Positions 5,438 to 9,377 of a stretch of 9,377 nt of DNA are shown here, one piece after another (position 1 is the first letter of the stretch; each line of letters opens with the position of its first letter). Under the pieces are notes generated by a model that was not told where the DNA came from, searched no databases, and saw nothing but the letters and a program-made list of their open reading frames with translations. The DNA comes from Hyphomicrobiales bacterium (GTDB lineage: Bacteria; Pseudomonadota; Alphaproteobacteria; Rhizobiales; Xanthobacteraceae), in NCBI GenBank assembly GCA_023266695.1, contig JAHFPO010000090.1:1-9377 (forward strand), given 5' to 3'. The position numbers and the translations under genes are program-made.

Positions 5438-5460
5438 GGGAGAGGACTCTGCTCGCGCAT

Positions 5461-6138
5461 ATGGAAAGTGACGAGGTCGACGAGGGACTGGCGGCGGCGC
5501 GCGACGGTCTGGCACGGCTTTGCCTGGCGACGCGCGAAGTGAAGCCGGTGGAGGAGATGATCCGCTACGTCGTCGCTCCGGACGATCGCATCGTGCCGGA
5601 TCTCGATCGCAAGCTTCCCGGCCGCGGCGCCTGGGTGACCGCGAAGAGGACGGCGCTCGAGGCCGCCATGCGCGAAAAAGGCTTCGCACGCGCGTTCCGA
5701 GGCAAGGGGCTCGCCGGGGCGGATCTGCCTGATCTGGTCGAGCGCCTGCTGGAGCGGTCGGCACTCGAGGCGCTGTCGCTCGCCAACAAGGCGGGGCTGG
5801 TCATCACCGGCTTTACCAAGGTCGAGAACGCGCTGGGCGAACGTGAGGTCGGCATCCTCCTCCATGCCCGCGAGGCGGCGAGCGATGGAATTCGCAAGCT
5901 CGAAACTGCGTCGGCACGGGCCGCCGGTGCGGGCAAACCCATGCCCGAGCGGGTTTCCGCCTTCGCCGGGGCGCAATTGGACTTGGCGCTCGGGCGGTCA
6001 AATGTGATACATGCAGCCTTGCTCTCGCATCCGGCAAGCCAGGGTTTTCTCGCGCGTTGTCTGAGACTTGAGCGCTGGCGCAATGGTGGGCCCGCCGGTG
6101 GGGCGGCAGCGTCGGGGCTTGGCGAGGGACGAGCTTAG
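5461..6138 (+). CDS. ylxR: YlxR (DUF448) RNA-binding protein with L7Ae-like C-terminal domain
   Basis: A 225-residue protein with two modules. Residues 14-95 are the YlxR/DUF448 domain: CLATREVKPVEEMIRYVVAP (21-40), then PDLDRKLPGRGAWVTA (46-61) with the conserved GRGAW. Residues about 98-200 resemble an L7Ae/L30e-type RNA-binding fold: LSLANKAGLVITGFTKVE (105-122), VGILLHAREAASDG and LDLALGRSNVIHAALL. The tail (206-225) is Gly/Ala-rich. B. subtilis YlxR has only the first module and binds RNase P RNA; the two-module form is common in Alphaproteobacteria, and its role there is less clear. The gene lies 23 nt after nusA. A GAGGGAGAGGA stretch at 5436-5446 is the likely ribosome site but is about 14 nt from the ATG; no better in-frame ATG or GTG start was found. 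Confidence 0.92.
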   Translation: MESDEVDEGLAAARDGLARLCLATREVKPVEEMIRYVVAPDDRIVPDLDRKLPGRGAWVTAKRTALEAAMREKGFARAFRGKGLAGADLPDLVERLLERSALEALSLANKAGLVITGFTKVENALGEREVGILLHAREAASDGIRKLETASARAAGAGKPMPERVSAFAGAQLDLALGRSNVIHAALLSHPASQGFLARCLRLERWRNGGPAGGAAASGLGEGRA

Positions 6139-6152
6139 GAATTGGGAAGAGC

Positions 6153-8756
6153 ATGGCGAACACCAAGGACCCCGGCGAGAAGACACTGAGCGTGGCGCCG
6201 TCGAAGACGCTCACGATCAAGCGATCCGTGGAGCAAGGCGTGGTGCGCCAGAGCTTCAGCCACGGTCGCTCCAAGGCGGTGGTGGTGGAGAAGGTCAAGC
6301 GCCGCGTCGTCGGGCCGGGCGGCGAGGGTAAGGCCGAAGCCGCGCCTGCCCCCAAGCCTGCCGCTGCCAAAAAAGCCGCCGCCGCGCCCGAACCCGCGCC
6401 GAAATCCCGCGCGGCCGCGAAAACGGCTGCGCCGAAGGAAGCGCTCACGGCTCCGAAGCCATCAGGGGTAGTACTCCCCACACTCACCGAAGAAGAACGC
6501 GAGGCCCGCGGCAAGGCGCTCGTCCACGCGCGCGTACGCGAGGCGGAAGAACGCCGGGTCGCGGAACAAGAGGCGCGCCGGCGCGACGCACGCGATGCCA
6601 CCGACCGCTCCGAACGCGAAGCCGCGGAAGCGCGCAAGCGCGAAGAGGAAGCCCGGCGCGCGTCCGAGGAAGAAACCAAGCGCAAGGCCGAGTTGGAAGC
6701 GCGCAAGCGCTTCGGTGACGATGCCGCGGCGAAATCCGCGGGGCTGGCAATCTCCGGCCGCACCCTTGTCCTCGAGGATGAAGAGGACGGCCCGCGCACG
6801 TCCCGCCGCGGAGGCAAGACGGCGGCGGCGGCGCCCAAACCCGTACGCGCGCCCACCGGGGAGAAGCGCCGCGGCCGGCTCACCGTCGTGACCGCGCTAT
6901 CGAGCGGGGAGGAACGCCAGCGCTCGGTCGCGTCATTCCGCCGCCGCGTCCAGCGCATGACCGGGCATCGTCCCTCCGACGAGCCGAAGGAAAAGATCGC
7001 CCGCGAGGTGGTGATCCCGGAGACGATCACCATCCAGGAGCTCGCCAACCGCATGGCCGAGCGCGCGGTCGATGTCATTCGGATGCTGATGCAGCAGGGT
7101 CAGATGCTGAAGATCACCGACGCGATCGATGCCGACACCGCCCAGCTCATCGCCGAGGAATTGGGCCACACGGTGAAGCGCATCTCCGAGGCCGACGTCG
7201 TGGAAGGCCTGTTCGACACTCCGGATGATGCCGCGTATCTCATGCCGCGGCCGCCGGTCGTGACCATCATGGGCCATGTCGACCACGGCAAGACTTCGCT
7301 GCTCGATGCCATCCGTCAAACCGACGTGGTCTCGGGCGAGGCCGGCGGCATCACCCAGCATATCGGGGCCTATCAGGTGAGCGCGCGCGCGGGCGCGAAG
7401 ATCACCTTCATCGACACGCCGGGTCATGCCGCTTTCACCGCCATGCGCGCGCGCGGCGCCAAGGTCACCGACGTGGTGGTGTTGGTGGTCGCCGCCGATG
7501 ACGGCGTCAAGCCGCAGACGGTCGAGGCGATCAATCATGCCCGTGCGGCCAAGGTGCCGCTCATCATCGCCATCAACAAGATCGACAAGGCCGACGCCAA
7601 ACCCGAACGGGTGCGTACCGAACTCCTGCAGCACGAGATCCAGGTCGAATCGCTCGGCGGCGAAACGCTCGAGGTCGAGGTTTCCGCCACCAAGAAGACC
7701 AATCTCGACAAGCTCTTGGACATGATCAGCCTGCAGGCCGAAATCCTCGATCTCAAGGCCAATCCCACCCGGGCCGCCGAAGGCACCGTGATCGAAGCGA
7801 AGCTCGACCGCGGTCGCGGTCCGGTCGCGACCGTGCTGGTGCAGCGCGGCACGCTCCGTGTCGGCGACATCGTCGTCGCCGGCGCCGAGTGGGGCCGTGT
7901 GCGCGCTCTGGTGAACGACCAGGGCACTCAGGTCGAGGCGGCGGGCCCTTCCATGCCGGTCGAGGTGCTCGGCTTCAACGGCACGCCCGAAGCCGGCGAC
8001 CGGCTTGCCATCGTCGAAAACGAGGCGCGCGCGCGAGAAATCACCGATTATCGCCAGCGCCAGCGGCGCGATAGCGCGGCGCGCGGCATGAAGATGAGCG
8101 GCTCGCTCGAACAGATGATGAGCCAGCTCAAGAGCGCCGGCCGCAAGGAATTCCCGCTGGTGATCAAGGGTGACGTGCAGGGCTCGGTCGAGGCGATCGT
8201 CAGCTCGCTCGAGAATCTCGGCACCGACGAGGTGATCGCGCGGCTGATCCATGCCGGCGTCGGCGGTATCACCGAATCCGACGTGACGCTCGCCGAAACA
8301 TCGGGCGCGGCCATCATCGGCTTCAATGTGCGCGCGCACAAGGAAGCACGCGTGGAAGCCGAGCGCGCGGGCGTCGAGATCCGCTACTACAACATCATCT
8401 ACGATCTCGTCGACGACGTGAAAAAAGCGATGTCCGGACTGCTCTCGCCGACCTTGCGCGAAACGGCGCTGGGCAGCGCGGAAGTGCTCGAAATCTTCGA
8501 CGTCTCCAAGGTCGGCAAGGTCGCGGGCTGCCGGGTCACCGAAGGCAAGGTCGAGCGCGGCGCCAATGTCCGCCTCATTCGCGATAATGTCGTGATTCAC
8601 GAGGGCAAACTCGCGACCCTCAAACGGTTCAAGGACGACGCCCGCGAAGTGCTCGCCGGCCAGGAGTGCGGCATGTCGTTCGAAAATTACGAAGACATGC
8701 GCCAGGGCGACGTGATCGAATGCTACCGCGTCGAATCCGTGCAACGGTCGCTGTGA
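6153..8756 (+). CDS. infB: Translation initiation factor IF-2
   Basis: The GTPase that brings fMet-tRNA to the 30S subunit and promotes subunit joining. It has 867 residues, normal for Alphaproteobacteria. The N-terminus has an IF2-associated segment (10-51, with QSFSHGRSKAVVVE), an Ala/Lys/Pro-rich linker (60-108), a highly charged coiled coil (112-188), and a second IF2_N domain (about 285-345, ITIQELANRMAERAVDVIRML). GTPase motifs are complete: G1 GHVDHGKT (374-381), G2 GGITQHIGA (398-406), G3 DTPGHAAF (421-428), G4 NKID (475-478), G5 SAT (511-513). The C-terminal part contains FPLVIKGDVQGSVEAI and the fMet-tRNA binding domain near the end (KVGKVAGCRVTEGKVERG). GGGAAG lies about 4 nt before the ATG at 6153. 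The gap from ylxR is 14 nt. Confidence 0.98.
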   Translation: MANTKDPGEKTLSVAPSKTLTIKRSVEQGVVRQSFSHGRSKAVVVEKVKRRVVGPGGEGKAEAAPAPKPAAAKKAAAAPEPAPKSRAAAKTAAPKEALTAPKPSGVVLPTLTEEEREARGKALVHARVREAEERRVAEQEARRRDARDATDRSEREAAEARKREEEARRASEEETKRKAELEARKRFGDDAAAKSAGLAISGRTLVLEDEEDGPRTSRRGGKTAAAAPKPVRAPTGEKRRGRLTVVTALSSGEERQRSVASFRRRVQRMTGHRPSDEPKEKIAREVVIPETITIQELANRMAERAVDVIRMLMQQGQMLKITDAIDADTAQLIAEELGHTVKRISEADVVEGLFDTPDDAAYLMPRPPVVTIMGHVDHGKTSLLDAIRQTDVVSGEAGGITQHIGAYQVSARAGAKITFIDTPGHAAFTAMRARGAKVTDVVVLVVAADDGVKPQTVEAINHARAAKVPLIIAINKIDKADAKPERVRTELLQHEIQVESLGGETLEVEVSATKKTNLDKLLDMISLQAEILDLKANPTRAAEGTVIEAKLDRGRGPVATVLVQRGTLRVGDIVVAGAEWGRVRALVNDQGTQVEAAGPSMPVEVLGFNGTPEAGDRLAIVENEARAREITDYRQRQRRDSAARGMKMSGSLEQMMSQLKSAGRKEFPLVIKGDVQGSVEAIVSSLENLGTDEVIARLIHAGVGGITESDVTLAETSGAAIIGFNVRAHKEARVEAERAGVEIRYYNIIYDLVDDVKKAMSGLLSPTLRETALGSAEVLEIFDVSKVGKVAGCRVTEGKVERGANVRLIRDNVVIHEGKLATLKRFKDDAREVLAGQECGMSFENYEDMRQGDVIECYRVESVQRSL

Positions 8757-8815
8757 GAACTTTCGATATCGATTGACGTCTTCGGCTCGGTCCGATTCCG
8801 GGGAGACGTTCGCAA

Positions 8816-9232
8816 ATGGCGCATCATCGCAACCAACCCATTCCCGGCCAGGGCAAGCGGCAATTGCGCGTCGGCGAGATCATCCGTCATGCGCTCGCCG
8901 AAATGCTTGTGCGTGGCGAGGTGCATGATCCGATCATCGAAGGGCATCTCGTCACCGTGCCGGAAGTACGGATGAGTCCGGATCTGCGGCTCGCCACCAT
9001 CTATGTGATGCCGCTGGGCGGCCGCGACCAGGCCGAGGTGCTCGCGGCACTTGAACGCAATAAAAAATTCCTGCGCGGCGAGGTCGCGCGGCGGGTCAAT
9101 CTCAAATTCGCGCCGGAGCTCCGCTTCCACATCGACGAGCGATTCGACGAGGCGGAGCGCATCGAGCGCTTGCTGCGATCGCCCGAGGTCGCTCGCGATC
9201 TCTCCAAGGACAAAGATGAAGGCCCGCGATGA
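8816..9232 (+). CDS. rbfA: 30S ribosome-binding factor RbfA
   Basis: RbfA binds the 30S subunit near the 16S 5' end (helix 1) and assists late maturation. The 138 residues form a KH-like fold with RVGEIIRHALAEMLVRGEVHDP (start at 18), VTVPEVRMSPDLRLATIYVMP (46-66), ERNKKFLRGEVARRV (80-94) and the closing LKFAPELRFHIDERFDEAERI (96-116). The charged tail SKDKDEGPR is variable in the family. GGAG at 8802-8805 lies 10 nt before the ATG. The 59-nt gap after infB is the largest in the operon; it shows no convincing promoter or hairpin. The stop overlaps the truB start by ATGA. Confidence 0.95.
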   Translation: MAHHRNQPIPGQGKRQLRVGEIIRHALAEMLVRGEVHDPIIEGHLVTVPEVRMSPDLRLATIYVMPLGGRDQAEVLAALERNKKFLRGEVARRVNLKFAPELRFHIDERFDEAERIERLLRSPEVARDLSKDKDEGPR

Positions 9233-9377
9233 GCCAAACGCGGACTGAAAAGCGCGATGTCCACGGCTGGATCGCCCTCGACAAGCTGGAGGGTCAAACC
9301 TCGACCGCCGCGGTCACGGCGGTGAAGCGGCTTTATCGCGCCAGGAAAGCCGGCCATGCCGGCACGCTCGATCCGCT
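9229..9377 (+). CDS. truB: tRNA pseudouridine(55) synthase TruB, N-terminal part (cut by window end)
   Basis: Only 49 full codons are present before the window ends. They encode HGWIALDKLEGQTST (12-26), the start of the TruB catalytic domain, and KAGHAGTLDP (40-49), the family active-site motif. The Asp of LDP falls at residue 48, the same number as the catalytic Asp of E. coli TruB. The enzyme makes pseudouridine 55 in the tRNA T-loop. The ATG at 9229 overlaps the rbfA TGA (9230-9232), and GAAGG at 9218-9222 lies 6 nt upstream, so translation is likely coupled to rbfA. In related genomes rpsO and pnp usually follow, beyond this window. Confidence 0.93.
   Translation, partial: MSQTRTEKRDVHGWIALDKLEGQTSTAAVTAVKRLYRARKAGHAGTLDP

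Noticed and set aside
6933..8744. Long minus-strand open frame (603 codons) antisense to infB
   Set aside because: It mirrors infB codons; the product is His/Asp/Arg-rich without family motifs. Length alone is not evidence at this GC content.
8757..8815. Internal promoter before rbfA (TTGACG at 8773-8778)
   Set aside because: No -10-like sequence lies at 15-19 nt; the downstream bases are GC-rich.

Overview
This window looks like a chromosomal housekeeping region of a high-GC alphaproteobacterium, most likely of the order Hyphomicrobiales (Rhizobiales). The clues are the protein sequences themselves (an alphaproteobacterial Cro/C1-type regulator, a YlxR protein with an L7Ae-like second domain, a long IF2 with an Ala/Lys/Pro-rich N-terminus), a DUF2336 protein, REP-like palindromes typical of rhizobial intergenic DNA, and the gene order rimP-nusA-ylxR-infB-rbfA-truB. 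The genus cannot be fixed from this sequence.

Layout. Bases 1-147 hold no recognised gene. A small helix-turn-helix regulator (148-570) and trmB, the tRNA m7G46 methyltransferase (717-1421), follow on the + strand. After trmB comes a hairpin with a T-rich tail (1418-1472) and then three tandem copies of a 72-73 nt nested palindrome (1473-1710). This repeat array lies between trmB and a convergent minus-strand gene for a DUF2336 protein of unknown function (1732-2829). The divergent region 2830-3132 holds the promoter of the large operon and a structured leader with an intrinsic terminator, matching the position and layout of the alphaproteobacterial rimP leader attenuator.

From 3133 to the end of the window runs one tightly packed operon: rimP (30S maturation), nusA (transcription elongation/antitermination), ylxR-L7Ae (RNA binding), infB (IF2), rbfA (30S maturation) and the start of truB (tRNA psi55 synthase, cut off by the window end just after its catalytic Asp). 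Gaps are 25, 23, 14 and 59 nt, and rbfA/truB overlap by ATGA. The operon links ribosome assembly, translation initiation, tRNA modification and transcription control.

The most interesting signal is in the leader. A 24-codon reading frame begins at 3062, runs through the terminator hairpin and an 18-bp perfect palindrome, and ends in an ATGA overlap with the rimP start. Its start codon and Shine-Dalgarno-like bases lie inside an upstream hairpin. This suggests, as inference, that translation initiation on the leader could control both termination and rimP translation. Other points worth a look are the REP array, whose arm changes keep pairing only in + strand RNA, and the absence of metK between the regulator and trmB.
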